A DNA stretch of 37,709 nucleotides from Saprospiraceae bacterium (GTDB lineage Bacteria > Bacteroidota > Bacteroidia > Chitinophagales > Saprospiraceae): the NCBI GenBank assembly GCA_025056735.1, contig JANWVR010000137.1, positions 1-37,709 on the forward strand. Direction: 5' to 3'. How positions within the stretch are numbered: position 1 is the first letter of the stretch; each line of letters opens with the position of its first letter. Under the pieces are notes generated by a model. The model was not told where the DNA came from. It saw only the letters and a program-made list of their open reading frames with translations, and made no database searches. A program made the position numbers and the translations under genes. Below, piece after piece: positions 7,863 through 15,982 of the stretch.

Positions 7863-9140
7863 TCAATACCCTTCCAACGCTTGGGAGGCGTGCGCCTCTG
7901 CGTGCTGGCGCGCAAAAAACGCCCAGGCTGCGGCCATCAGGGCACTGCCCAAGATGGCTATGAGCAGAAGGCCATTCTGGAAAAAGGCATTCCACGACCA
8001 GCTGACCTGGGCCAGTTCCTTGAAAGACAGCACAGTAACGCTGCCCAGATAACCAAAAGCGTCGGCGATGTACATCACAAAGCCCACATTGCCCGCCACG
8101 CCAAAGGTAGCCAGCAGGCGGTCGAAGAGCAGGCCATTAAATGGAATATAGCTCAGGTAAAGCCCCAAACCCGTCGCGGCAAACCACCACAATGGCCCCA
8201 GCGAGCCAGCGCGGAAGGCCAATGTAGCCCCAGCAGCAAGGAGCAGCCCGCCGATGATGAACATATGGTTGAGCCACAATGCATTCCGATTATTCTTTAC
8301 CCAGATCAGCTGACTCATGAGTATCAGCACTAAGACAGCCACAGGTACCTCTGTCGTTGTGAAAATTGCAGCCTGCTGCCCATAGCCCAGCTCGCTCCAG
8401 ATCTCAGCGGCAAAGTTGTCGCGCACATCGCGGATGAGGGTGAGCAAGATGTACACAGCGACCATCAGGACGATCCCTGGGCCAAAGCGCTGCAAGAAGG
8501 CGCTACGCTCTGCAGCGCTCATGGGCTGGCGCTTCGTGCGTGCCTGCTGGTCGGCGGCATCGGGCGCGGGCGTGCGCTCCAACGCTTCGGCAGAAAGCAG
8601 CAGTGGAACAACAAACAAGGCGCCCGCCGCAAAAGGCATCCAATGCTCCGGAATGCGCCCTTCCAACAGCAGCCACTTGCCTACCGACTTGACAGCGCCC
8701 GACGAAAACACAAACGTAGAAGCCAGTACGGCGCCCAAAAACTCCGTACTCCGCCGGCCCTCTAAGTAGCTGAACACCACGCCAAAGACCAGTCCCAGCG
8801 GCATGCCGTTGAGGAAAAGAAAGAAAATATCGAAGGGTCTTGGCACAAGGGCAAAGCCGAGTAAGGCTATCCAGGCGGCGGCTATCAAGGCTAAAATCAG
8901 GCGCTTACGCCCAACGGGCGGCATGGCCGCAATAAAGCGGATGCCGTAAAACTTACTTAGAGCATAGCCGCACGTTTGTGCTACCACCAACCAGACCTTG
9001 TACGACAACCCCAGCCACGCCAGCCCCTCGAAGGTGGCCGCGGCATAAGGCTTGCGAAAGGCATACATGCACGAATAGACAGCAAAGGCAGCCAGGGCGG
9101 CCTGCCAGGTTGTGCGCTGCGTCAAGATGCCTCGACTCAT
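7863..9140 (-). CDS. DUF5690 / MFS-like membrane carrier
   Basis: 425-aa polytopic membrane protein with about 12 hydrophobic segments across the whole length and the opening AAFAVYSCMYAFRKPYAAATF, a pattern I recognise from the DUF5690 family, a branch of the major facilitator superfamily found in Bacteroidota. Its start overlaps the stop of the HAD gene by 4 bases (ATGA), so translation is coupled. Sitting between a phosphonatase-like hydrolase and an aminophosphonate-type oxidase, it is the natural candidate for uptake of the organophosphonate; this is inference from context, since no substrate is established for the family to my knowledge. Confidence 0.8.
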   Translation of the reverse strand: MSRGILTQRTTWQAALAAFAVYSCMYAFRKPYAAATFEGLAWLGLSYKVWLVVAQTCGYALSKFYGIRFIAAMPPVGRKRLILALIAAAWIALLGFALVPRPFDIFFLFLNGMPLGLVFGVVFSYLEGRRSTEFLGAVLASTFVFSSGAVKSVGKWLLLEGRIPEHWMPFAAGALFVVPLLLSAEALERTPAPDAADQQARTKRQPMSAAERSAFLQRFGPGIVLMVAVYILLTLIRDVRDNFAAEIWSELGYGQQAAIFTTTEVPVAVLVLILMSQLIWVKNNRNALWLNHMFIIGGLLLAAGATLAFRAGSLGPLWWFAATGLGLYLSYIPFNGLLFDRLLATFGVAGNVGFVMYIADAFGYLGSVTVLSFKELAQVSWSWNAFFQNGLLLIAILGSALMAAAWAFFARQHAEAHASQALEGY

Positions 9141-9805
9141 TCGTTCGGCAACAAATACGTCAATGCCTCGCGCAAATCGGCAACTAAGTGGTGAGGGCCG
9201 TACGGCGATAGTTCCTCTGCCTCGTAAGCGCCGTTGGTTACGGCAAGCACCAACCCTACGCCGGCATTTCTGCCCTCTTCGATGTCCACAGGCGTGTCGC
9301 CTACTTTGGCTACAGAGGCAGGGTCTTTGACGCCTGTTTTTTCCATTAAATACCGGATCATATGCGGATAAGGTCGGCCCTGTTCCACCATGTCGCTGGC
9401 TACCCAGGCGTCTAAGCGCTCTTCCCAGCCCAAGCGCCGAATGATGGTTTCAGCGATATTGCGGCTAAAACCCGTGTTTAGCGCTACCCGCACACCCGCC
9501 GCCCGCAGGCGCAACAGGGCTTCTTCGGCGTAGTCAGCGGGCTTCACGGCGGGATCGGTCGCATAAAAGCGGGTCATTTCCTCCAAGAAGCGCTGATGGA
9601 TAGGTTCCACAAGGGCCACATCGGCGCAGCGCCGTTCCAGCATTTGCCGGATGGCTAACGGCTTGGGATAGCCCATGACAGCGTTGGCCTCAGAGCGGTC
9701 TACCTCAAAGCCATAAACCTTCATGGCAGAGATAAGTGCCTGGTGCACAAAATCGCGGTCGTGCACCGTGGTGCCAGCCATATCGAAAACGACGAGTTGA
9801 TACAT
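9137..9805 (-). CDS. Phosphonatase-like HAD hydrolase (TIGR03351-like)
   Basis: 222-aa HAD-superfamily enzyme. The nucleophile motif is DMAGTT (D8), the DxAGT form typical of phosphonoacetaldehyde hydrolase rather than the usual DxDxT. In the cap region MGYPKPLAIRQML places a lysine (K48) where PhnX has the Schiff-base lysine, and the C-terminal GDTPVDIEEGRNAG supplies the acidic Mg site. All elements of the PhnX two-part mechanism are thus kept, so cleavage of a C-P bond in a 2-oxoalkylphosphonate is likely. Family members are known (from memory) to sit beside FAD oxidases instead of the PhnW transaminase, as here. Gene lies 9 bases after the secreted hydrolase and overlaps the carrier. Confidence 0.85.
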   Translation of the reverse strand: MYQLVVFDMAGTTVHDRDFVHQALISAMKVYGFEVDRSEANAVMGYPKPLAIRQMLERRCADVALVEPIHQRFLEEMTRFYATDPAVKPADYAEEALLRLRAAGVRVALNTGFSRNIAETIIRRLGWEERLDAWVASDMVEQGRPYPHMIRYLMEKTGVKDPASVAKVGDTPVDIEEGRNAGVGLVLAVTNGAYEAEELSPYGPHHLVADLREALTYLLPNE

Positions 9806-9814
9806 AGGTCCAGA

Positions 9815-10918
9815 TTATTTGCGTAAGAGTGGCCACAGGCTTTCGCCCACGAGGTGTTTGGGTTGGTAACGCACGCCGAGCCATTCGGCTAAGGTTTGTG
9901 CGTACTGCGTTTGATAGACTTGACCGGTCGTCTTTACCTCGCCTTTGGGCGGCACGCCTGGGCCGAGGATGGCAAACCACGTTTCATGCGAGTCCGGTAC
10001 GCGCTGGCCATGACTGGTCCAATCGGCCTTGACGGCGTCGCCACGCCCGTGGTCTACGGTGATGAATAAGCCCGTCCGATTGCGGTACTTGGGATGCGCC
10101 TGCACCCAGTTCCACAGGTCGCGGATCCACCGATCGGTCTGGCGCGCAGCGTCTAAGTAAAAACGATATCGGCCTGCATGCCCCCATTCGTCCGTTTCGC
10201 CGTAGCCAATGTACAGCACGCGCGGTTTCTTGTCCCGCAGGTATTCGAGGGCGGCGTAGTGGGTAAATACATCCAATTGTTCCGACACGCCAAAAGGCGA
10301 AAAAGCATCGCGCTTCATGCCGTTAAGCAGGCGCTCGCGCGGCGTAGGCCGGCGGCCGCCACAAGAGTCAGGGCCAGAGACGACCGGAAAGCCGGCCCGT
10401 TTTTCGTTGAGAATGCGGTCAAAGGCGTCCCAGGCGCAAAAGGCCGCTACTTTGCCCCGAAAGCCCGGCTGCTGGTGGATATACTCCAGCACATTGACGT
10501 GCGGGTTGGGCGGATAACTGTTGGTGTTGATGGCCGTATCCACATAACCGCAGAAAATCTCGCTATAGCCTGGATAAGAAAACCAATATGGATTGGCATT
10601 GTCCACCCGATTGCTATAACGGCGATTGCCATAAATCTGCCCTTCTTTAGCAATAACCGTCCACAGAAAAGGCATTAGCTTCCGACGGCGCTCCTGCAGG
10701 TCGTCGGCCCAATAGGTCTCCAAAATCTGTTTCTGCTCGCCGTGATGAAACGCCGGATCGGCGGCTATGGCGGTATCCACGCCATAAAACACTTCCTGCC
10801 AGCGCAGGCCATCTAAAGTGATGACAATCAGGTTTTCCACTTTGACAGGCGCCTGACTAAAGGCCATCGCGGCTGCCAGCGTAAAGAAGGCTAAGGGGGG
10901 AAGTAGGCGGTTTTTCAT
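9815..10918 (-). CDS. Secreted alkaline-phosphatase-superfamily hydrolase
   Basis: 367 aa with a signal peptide (hydrophobic 8-20, cleavage near AFSQ). The fold is that of the nucleotide pyrophosphatase/phosphodiesterase and phosphoglycerate mutase branch: metal ligand D36 in ITLDGLRW, YPGYSEIFCGY with S119 as candidate nucleophile, GETDEWGHAG supplying D243 and H247, and TVDHGRG supplying D289 and H290, with a later conserved H311. It should be a metal-dependent phospho- or phosphonomonoester/diesterase in the periplasm or outside. It is the first gene of the phosphonate cluster (9 bases before the HAD gene), which suggests that it frees an aminophosphonate from an ester such as a phosphonolipid; that is inference. 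A heptad repeat abuts its start codon. Confidence 0.8.
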   Translation of the reverse strand: MKNRLLPPLAFFTLAAAMAFSQAPVKVENLIVITLDGLRWQEVFYGVDTAIAADPAFHHGEQKQILETYWADDLQERRRKLMPFLWTVIAKEGQIYGNRRYSNRVDNANPYWFSYPGYSEIFCGYVDTAINTNSYPPNPHVNVLEYIHQQPGFRGKVAAFCAWDAFDRILNEKRAGFPVVSGPDSCGGRRPTPRERLLNGMKRDAFSPFGVSEQLDVFTHYAALEYLRDKKPRVLYIGYGETDEWGHAGRYRFYLDAARQTDRWIRDLWNWVQAHPKYRNRTGLFITVDHGRGDAVKADWTSHGQRVPDSHETWFAILGPGVPPKGEVKTTGQVYQTQYAQTLAEWLGVRYQPKHLVGESLWPLLRK

Positions 10919-10973
10919 GAAAGTGAAAAGTGAAGAGTGAAAAGTGAAAAATGAAAAATGAAAAATGGAAAAT
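10919..10973 (-). repeat. Heptad repeat abutting a start codon (second copy of the family)
   Basis: On the minus strand about eight 7-base units of the form ATTTTTC / ACTTTTC lead straight into the ATG at 10918 (the last unit is 6 bases). On the plus strand they read gaaaaat or gaaaagt. This is the same unit and orientation as at 883-924. The block separates the metallo-beta-lactamase-fold gene from the hydrolase gene. Confidence 0.85.
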
Positions 10974-10990
10974 GGCCGCAGGGGTAAATC

Positions 10991-12259
10991 TTACCGGGCC
11001 TCGTAGGGGCCGAAAACGGCTAAGGTTTCGCGTTTGCGGGAAAAGTCGTTGAGCACATAGACCCAATACCGCTTGCCACCGGGTTCTACGCGCACGACGA
11101 TGTGGCCGTGTTGACTGCGGAAAGCGTGTTCAACGATATCGGCCCCGATGGCGTTTCGGTTGGCCTCTACTATGTCGGTGGCAAAGAGGTCGCGTTCGCC
11201 TGGGTATAGGCGCTTCGAGTGAATGCGCGCCAGCACGTCGAGCACCGGGTGATCGGACGACCACACCTGGTTGATCCACACACGCGGGCGCAGGCAACGG
11301 ACGAAAAAGGCACTCAGGGCGTCGCGGTAGCCGTGGTGATTGAGCGTAGCCACATCCACCGGGCCGACCACCGGCCCAATATGCGCCTCCGGGCTGTTCA
11401 GATCGGTTTCGCCCCAGTCAGTCAGTCCCGGGATGTCGCCGCCGGTAAAGTAGTCAAATGGGCCATAGGTGATTTTCAGGCAGACGCTCAGCGGGTTTTC
11501 GCCCGGGTATTGGCCTGCCGGGTAAAGCGTCAAGTAGTCGCCATCGGCGTAGCCCGTCCAGATGCGTCCGCTGGCAGCGATGTTGCGAACATGGAAATTC
11601 GGATACGCTCCGGGTCGGTATCGCAGCACAATCTGATCGCGGGCGCCGGCTCGAATGCTGTCGTAGCGAAGGCCGTTTCTGGCGGCGTGATACCGGATAA
11701 AGGCCCAGTACTCGCGCAAGGTCTGCACGATATGATAGGTGTCGTCTTTATATTCTTCCGCAAAGGCCGGGCCGCGCAGGTCTATGGGAAAGAGCCAGCC
11801 GCGGTCGAGCAGGTTTCGGACGGGTATGTGCTCGCCAACTGTCGTGATACCCGTGAGGCAATAAGTATCTGTGCGCGAGGGCAGGCAGTCGGCATCCCAT
11901 TCGCCGAAGTGGTCGTCGTGAAAGTGCGTTACGACGGCGTAGTCCAATTGCCCTTTGTCGCCCTTCGGATGGAATTGGCGGATATAGTCCACGAGCCATT
12001 CCGCGGCAGTGCGCGTGGTATCCGGTCGGAGGGCGCTTTGCCTCGGCGAGTGCGTACGCGAGTGGAGTTCGGACGTTTCGCCCGCATCAATGACTAACGT
12101 AGTGCCGTCCGGCAGCACACAGAAGGCAGCGTTGCCACGGCCCGTGCTCACGTGGTGAATGTCCAACCAGCCTTCTTGCCAGGGAGAGAACGCAGGCTGC
12201 GCAGTGCTGATGTGGTGCACAAGACACAGACCTACAACCAATAGAATGTGGCGCGGCAT
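10991..12259 (-). CDS. Secreted metallo-beta-lactamase-fold hydrolase (ComEC C-domain-like)
   Basis: 422 aa starting MPRHILLVVGL with a signal peptide ending near ISTAQ. The MBL-fold zinc motif HFHDDHFGEWD (HxHxDH) is intact, with upstream LVIDAGE and downstream FTGGDIPG and TLNHHGYRDAL, the histidine-bearing block of ComEC-type MBL domains. The end (YWVYVLNDFSRKRETLAVFGPY) resembles that of exported Bacteroidota MBL proteins. The substrate is unknown; extracellular nucleic acid or phosphoester hydrolysis is plausible for the group. The start is set at 12259 rather than 12286 because a TATGTTTG -7 box covers 12280-12287. It may share a transcript with the phosphonate cluster, 72 bases downstream. 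Confidence 0.75.
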   Translation of the reverse strand: MPRHILLVVGLCLVHHISTAQPAFSPWQEGWLDIHHVSTGRGNAAFCVLPDGTTLVIDAGETSELHSRTHSPRQSALRPDTTRTAAEWLVDYIRQFHPKGDKGQLDYAVVTHFHDDHFGEWDADCLPSRTDTYCLTGITTVGEHIPVRNLLDRGWLFPIDLRGPAFAEEYKDDTYHIVQTLREYWAFIRYHAARNGLRYDSIRAGARDQIVLRYRPGAYPNFHVRNIAASGRIWTGYADGDYLTLYPAGQYPGENPLSVCLKITYGPFDYFTGGDIPGLTDWGETDLNSPEAHIGPVVGPVDVATLNHHGYRDALSAFFVRCLRPRVWINQVWSSDHPVLDVLARIHSKRLYPGERDLFATDIVEANRNAIGADIVEHAFRSQHGHIVVRVEPGGKRYWVYVLNDFSRKRETLAVFGPYEAR

Positions 12260-12279
12260 ACTCGTTTGGGCTTTAAAGG

Positions 12280-12287
12280 CAAACATA
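12280..12287 (-). promoter_or_regulatory. -7 promoter box for the MBL-fold gene
   Basis: The minus strand reads TATGTTTG, matching TAnnTTTG, 20 bases before the ATG at 12259. It overlaps the alternative start codon at 12286, which argues for the downstream start. No -33 element was found at consensus spacing. Confidence 0.45.
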
Positions 12288-12342
12288 GAAACGCAGAGGC
12301 CAATGCACCAATGAAGCCCATTTTAATAAACCATGAAAAAAT

Positions 12343-12382
12343 AAACAACAAAGCGGCATTTTATCAAAATGCAGCGTTGTTT
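12343..12382. promoter_or_regulatory. Inverted repeat in the divergent intergenic region
   Basis: The perfect arms GCATTTT and AAAATGC (12356-12362 and 12366-12372) are separated by ATC and flanked by outer arms AAACAAC (12343-12349) and GTTGTTT (12376-12382). It lies midway in the 294-base gap between the divergent MBL-fold and susC genes, so an operator for either is possible. It has no T-tract, so it is not a terminator. The rest of the gap (12383-12486) is AT-rich with no gene; AACCTTTG at 12473-12480 is a near match to a -7 box facing susC. Confidence 0.4.
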
Positions 12383-12486
12383 ACAGGTTTTTGGATAAAA
12401 CGAAATACTGGCTTAATCCAAAATTCACCAATACATAAAGCCAGCAGGCAAACACTCGTCAAAGGCTCGGCCAACCTTTGCATCGA

Positions 12487-12527
12487 ACAAAAAAAGACCG
12501 TGGCAAAGTGGGGCTTTGCGCACGGTC
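12487..12527 (-). terminator. Rho-independent terminator pointing away from susC (antisense orientation)
   Basis: Arms 12496-12508 (gaccgtggcaaag) and 12514-12527 (ctttgcgcacggtc) pair over 13 positions with one bulged base around a 5-base loop. On the minus strand the stem is followed directly by seven T residues (12489-12495 are A on the plus strand). There is no minus-strand gene upstream of it, so it would end an antisense transcript starting near the susC 5' end. On the plus strand the same bases would form a stem in the susC leader. Confidence 0.65.
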
Positions 12528-12553
12528 AGGCACTTAACTAAAAATGCTATCGT

Positions 12554-15500
12554 ATGATGTACAACCAACTTTCGTTCCGAAAGTTGAGCGCGCCGCTCGT
12601 TTTGTGCGCGTTCAGCTGGTTTTTCTCCCTCGCCGCCCTGAGCGGCCAGACGCCGGTAACGGGCATCGTTCGCGATGCGAACACGCAAGAGCCCATCATT
12701 GGCGCTAACATCCAGGAAAAGGGCACGCGCAACGGCACGGTCTCGGGCGCTGACGGCACGTTCCGCCTCAGCGTCAAAGATGCAAATGCCGTTCTGGTGG
12801 TGTCCTATGTCGGCTATTTGCCTCAAGAAGCCCCCGTGTCGGGCGGCCAGGTCGAGGTTCTGCTGCGCGACGACGCCGTGGGCCTGCGCCAGGTAACGGT
12901 AACCGCGCTCGGCATCGAGCGTGAGAAAAAGGCCTTGGGCTACGCCGTGCAAGAAGTTAAAGGCGATGATTTGACGCGAGCGCGCGAGACCAACGTCATC
13001 AGCTCCTTGGCCGGGCGCATGGCAGGCGTGCAGATCGTGGGCAACCCGTCGGGCATTGGCAGCAGCGCCCGCGTAACCATCCGCGGCGAGCGCTCGCTGA
13101 ACATCAACAACAACCAGCCGCTCTTCGTGGTGGACGGCGTGCCCATTTCCAACCAATTTTTTGGCAATACTGGCCGCAGCAATCAGGAAGTGGATTACGG
13201 CAACGGTGCAGGCTTCCTCAACCCTGACGATATCGAGTCCATCACTGTGCTGAAAGGCCCCAGCGCTGCGGCTCTGTATGGCGCGCGCGCCAACAACGGC
13301 GTTGTCGTCATTAAAACGAAAACGGGCCGCGGCAGCCGCGGCATCGGCGTGTCCGTTAACAGCACCACTTCCTTCGAGTCACCCTTGCGCCTGCCCGAGT
13401 ATCAAAATGTCTATGGCCAGGGCCTCAACGGCCAATTCGAGTTCAAAGACGGCAACGGCGGCGGCCTGCGCGACGGCGTGGACGAAAGCTGGGGCCCCAA
13501 AATGGAAGGCCAGCCCATTAAGCAATTCGACGGCCCCACCACCAACGGCTTTCGCGGCGGCGACGTGGGCAACCTCTTCAGCGTCATCGCTCCAGTGGAC
13601 CTCGCCCGCCAGCTCGCCGTTCGCGGCGAAATCCAGCCAACGCCCTTCATCGCTCGCCCCAACAACGTCCGCGACTTCTTCGAGACGGGCAACACCTTTA
13701 CCAACAACGTGGCGCTTACCGGCGGCAACGACTTGGGCAACTTCCGCCTCTCGTTCACCAATCTGAACCAGAAGGGCTATGTGCCTAACACCGACCTAAA
13801 GCGAAACATCATTGCTTTCTCCAGCAGCTACAACCTCACCTCCTGGATGACGGCCACCATCAACGCCAACTACCTGAACAGCAACAGCGGCAACCGCCCC
13901 AACCTCAGCTACGGTACCGAGAACATCATGTACCTGTTCAACTGCTGGCTCCCCAGAAGCGTGGACGTCGCCGCCATGCGCGACTACTGGCAGCGCGGCC
14001 GCGAAGGGCTCAACCAATTCAGCTTCAATTACAACTACCACGACAACCCGTATTTCAACCTCTTCGAGAATACCAACAGCCAGGACATCAACCGCCTGTA
14101 CGGAAACGCCTCGCTGAACTTCCGCCTCACGCCGGAACTGACCCTCATGCTCCGCTCGGGTACCGACGTCAGCGATGAGTTCCGCGCCCGTCGCCGCGCC
14201 TACTCCACCCAACGCTTCCCGTTGGGCAACTACCGCGAAGAAAAAATCCGCTTCAGCGAGCGCAACTCGGACTTCCTGCTCAGCTGGAACCGCCCACTCA
14301 ACGACCTGTTTGAGCTGGGGGTCTCCTTTGGCGGTAACCAAATGGTGCAAAAAGTAAACCAGACGGACGTATCAGCACCGCAATTAGCGGTCCCGGGCGT
14401 TTACTCACTCAACAACAGCCGCGTAGCGCTCCTATCCAACGCCTTCCGCTCCGAGCGCCGTATCAATAGCCTTTATGCCACAGCGCAGTTGGCCTTCAAC
14501 CGCTATCTGTATCTCGACGTCTCGGGCCGCAACGACTGGTCGAGTACGCTGCCCAAAGACAACAACAGCTATTTCTACTACTCGGCCAACGCCAGCGCTG
14601 TGTTCACCGACATGTTGGGTATAGACCCCAGCGGCGCGCTGTCGTTCGGCAAGGTGCGCCTTGGCTACGCCCAGGTAGGTAACGATACCGACCCGTATCA
14701 ACTGCAGGCTGTGTACTTCGCCCAGGTGCCTGTGCAGGGGCAACCTGCCTACGCCGAAGGCAGCCAGATTCCGAATTCAACACTGAAGCCTGAAATCTCC
14801 AAGTCCTTCGAGGCCGGCATTGATCTGCGCTTCTTCCGCAACCGCTTAGGCCTGGATGTTACTTACTACAACACGAATTCGGAAAACCAGATCCTGGGTG
14901 TGCCGCTCTCCGGCACAACCGGTTACAGCGCCCGCCTCATCAACGCCGGCCTGATCAACAACCAGGGCGTTGAGGTGATGTTGCGCCTCGTACCCTTGCG
15001 CACGCAGAGCGGTCTCGAGTGGAACACCGACATCAACTGGTCGCGCAACTACAGCGAAGTGAAGCGCCTGTACACCGACCCGGTCTCGGGCCAGGAGATC
15101 AAAAACTACGTCATGGCCAGCCGCTACATCACGGTAGAGGCGCGCGTTGGCGAGCAAATGGGCGACATGTACGGCATCGGCTATGTACGGGTGAGCAGCG
15201 ACCCAAACAGCCCCTACTACGATCCCACAGGGCAATACGTGGGCCGCATCGTCTACGGCACTAACGGCAAGCCTTTAGCCACTACCGAGCGCATCAAACT
15301 GGGCAATTACAACCCGGACTGGCTCATGGGCATCAACAACAGCCTCCGCTACAAGTTCCTGTATTTCAACTTCCTGTTCGACATCCGTAAAGGCGGTCAG
15401 GTCTATTCGCACACCCAAACCGTAGGCCGCGAGGGCGGTATGCTCATCGAAACCCTCGAAGGCCGCGCCGACGGCTACGACTTGAACAAGCCCGGTAACG

Positions 15501-15892
15501 GCGTCATTGGAAACGGTGTCGTGCCCATCCGCGACGGCAACGGCAAGATCACCGGTTACAAGGAAAACGACGTCAAACTCTCTGCTCGCGAGTGGCACAC
15601 CACCATCACCTTGGGCCGCCGCTTAGTGGAAGGCATGATCTACGACGCCTCCTTCGTTAAACTGCGCGAGGTGCAACTCGGCATCAACCTGCCGCGCAAA
15701 TGGACGCAAAAAGCTCGCATCCAGAACGCCAGCATCGCCCTTGTTGGCCGAAACCTCGCCCTCTGGACAAAGGTGCCGCACATCGATCCAGAGACGTCCT
15801 CGACTGCCGGCAGCACGGTCATCCCAGGCGTCGAGTCCGTCGCCATTCCAAGCGCCCGCAGCTGGGGCTTCAACCTTAACCTGAACTTCTAA
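12554..15892 (+). CDS. SusC/RagA-family TonB-dependent outer-membrane transporter
   Basis: 1112-aa outer-membrane beta-barrel importer. After a signal peptide (cleavage near LSGQ) comes a CarboxypepD_reg-like domain (about residues 35-110, including DANTQEPIIGANI and the VSYVGY end), then the TonB plug with LTRARETNVISSLAGRMAGVQI and the SusC-type LFVVDGVPISN, followed by a long barrel ending SWGFNLNLNF with terminal phenylalanine. It pairs with the SusD-like lipoprotein 90 bases downstream to import a glycan or peptide. No glycosidase or protease is in the unit, so the substrate cannot be guessed. Codons are strongly biased to NNC compared with neighbouring genes, suggesting high expression. 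ATG ATG at 12554/12557 gives two possible starts. Confidence 0.95.
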   Translation: MMYNQLSFRKLSAPLVLCAFSWFFSLAALSGQTPVTGIVRDANTQEPIIGANIQEKGTRNGTVSGADGTFRLSVKDANAVLVVSYVGYLPQEAPVSGGQVEVLLRDDAVGLRQVTVTALGIEREKKALGYAVQEVKGDDLTRARETNVISSLAGRMAGVQIVGNPSGIGSSARVTIRGERSLNINNNQPLFVVDGVPISNQFFGNTGRSNQEVDYGNGAGFLNPDDIESITVLKGPSAAALYGARANNGVVVIKTKTGRGSRGIGVSVNSTTSFESPLRLPEYQNVYGQGLNGQFEFKDGNGGGLRDGVDESWGPKMEGQPIKQFDGPTTNGFRGGDVGNLFSVIAPVDLARQLAVRGEIQPTPFIARPNNVRDFFETGNTFTNNVALTGGNDLGNFRLSFTNLNQKGYVPNTDLKRNIIAFSSSYNLTSWMTATINANYLNSNSGNRPNLSYGTENIMYLFNCWLPRSVDVAAMRDYWQRGREGLNQFSFNYNYHDNPYFNLFENTNSQDINRLYGNASLNFRLTPELTLMLRSGTDVSDEFRARRRAYSTQRFPLGNYREEKIRFSERNSDFLLSWNRPLNDLFELGVSFGGNQMVQKVNQTDVSAPQLAVPGVYSLNNSRVALLSNAFRSERRINSLYATAQLAFNRYLYLDVSGRNDWSSTLPKDNNSYFYYSANASAVFTDMLGIDPSGALSFGKVRLGYAQVGNDTDPYQLQAVYFAQVPVQGQPAYAEGSQIPNSTLKPEISKSFEAGIDLRFFRNRLGLDVTYYNTNSENQILGVPLSGTTGYSARLINAGLINNQGVEVMLRLVPLRTQSGLEWNTDINWSRNYSEVKRLYTDPVSGQEIKNYVMASRYITVEARVGEQMGDMYGIGYVRVSSDPNSPYYDPTGQYVGRIVYGTNGKPLATTERIKLGNYNPDWLMGINNSLRYKFLYFNFLFDIRKGGQVYSHTQTVGREGGMLIETLEGRADGYDLNKPGNGVIGNGVVPIRDGNGKITGYKENDVKLSAREWHTTITLGRRLVEGMIYDASFVKLREVQLGINLPRKWTQKARIQNASIALVGRNLALWTKVPHIDPETSSTAGSTVIPGVESVAIPSARSWGFNLNLNF

Positions 15893-15906
15893 AACCCACC
15901 TCGGTG

Positions 15907-15941
15907 CCTATGGCAGCGATGTCGTCCGCCGCTGCCATAGG
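15907..15941 (+). promoter_or_regulatory. Perfect 12-bp stem-loop between susC and susD
   Basis: Bases 15907-15918 (cctatggcagcg) pair completely with 15930-15941 (cgctgccatagg) around an 11-base loop. No T-tract follows, so it is not a classical terminator; an mRNA-stabilising or processing hairpin that lets susC and susD levels differ is the simplest reading. Confidence 0.6.
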
Positions 15942-15982
15942 GCTGGCGTGAACATCTTCTTCACACTCATTCTCTTGAAATT

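Noticed and set aside
11219-12097. 292-codon plus-strand frame opposite the MBL-fold gene
   Set aside because: No recognisable motifs and no promoter; the minus-strand frame has a signal peptide and an intact HxHxDH site.
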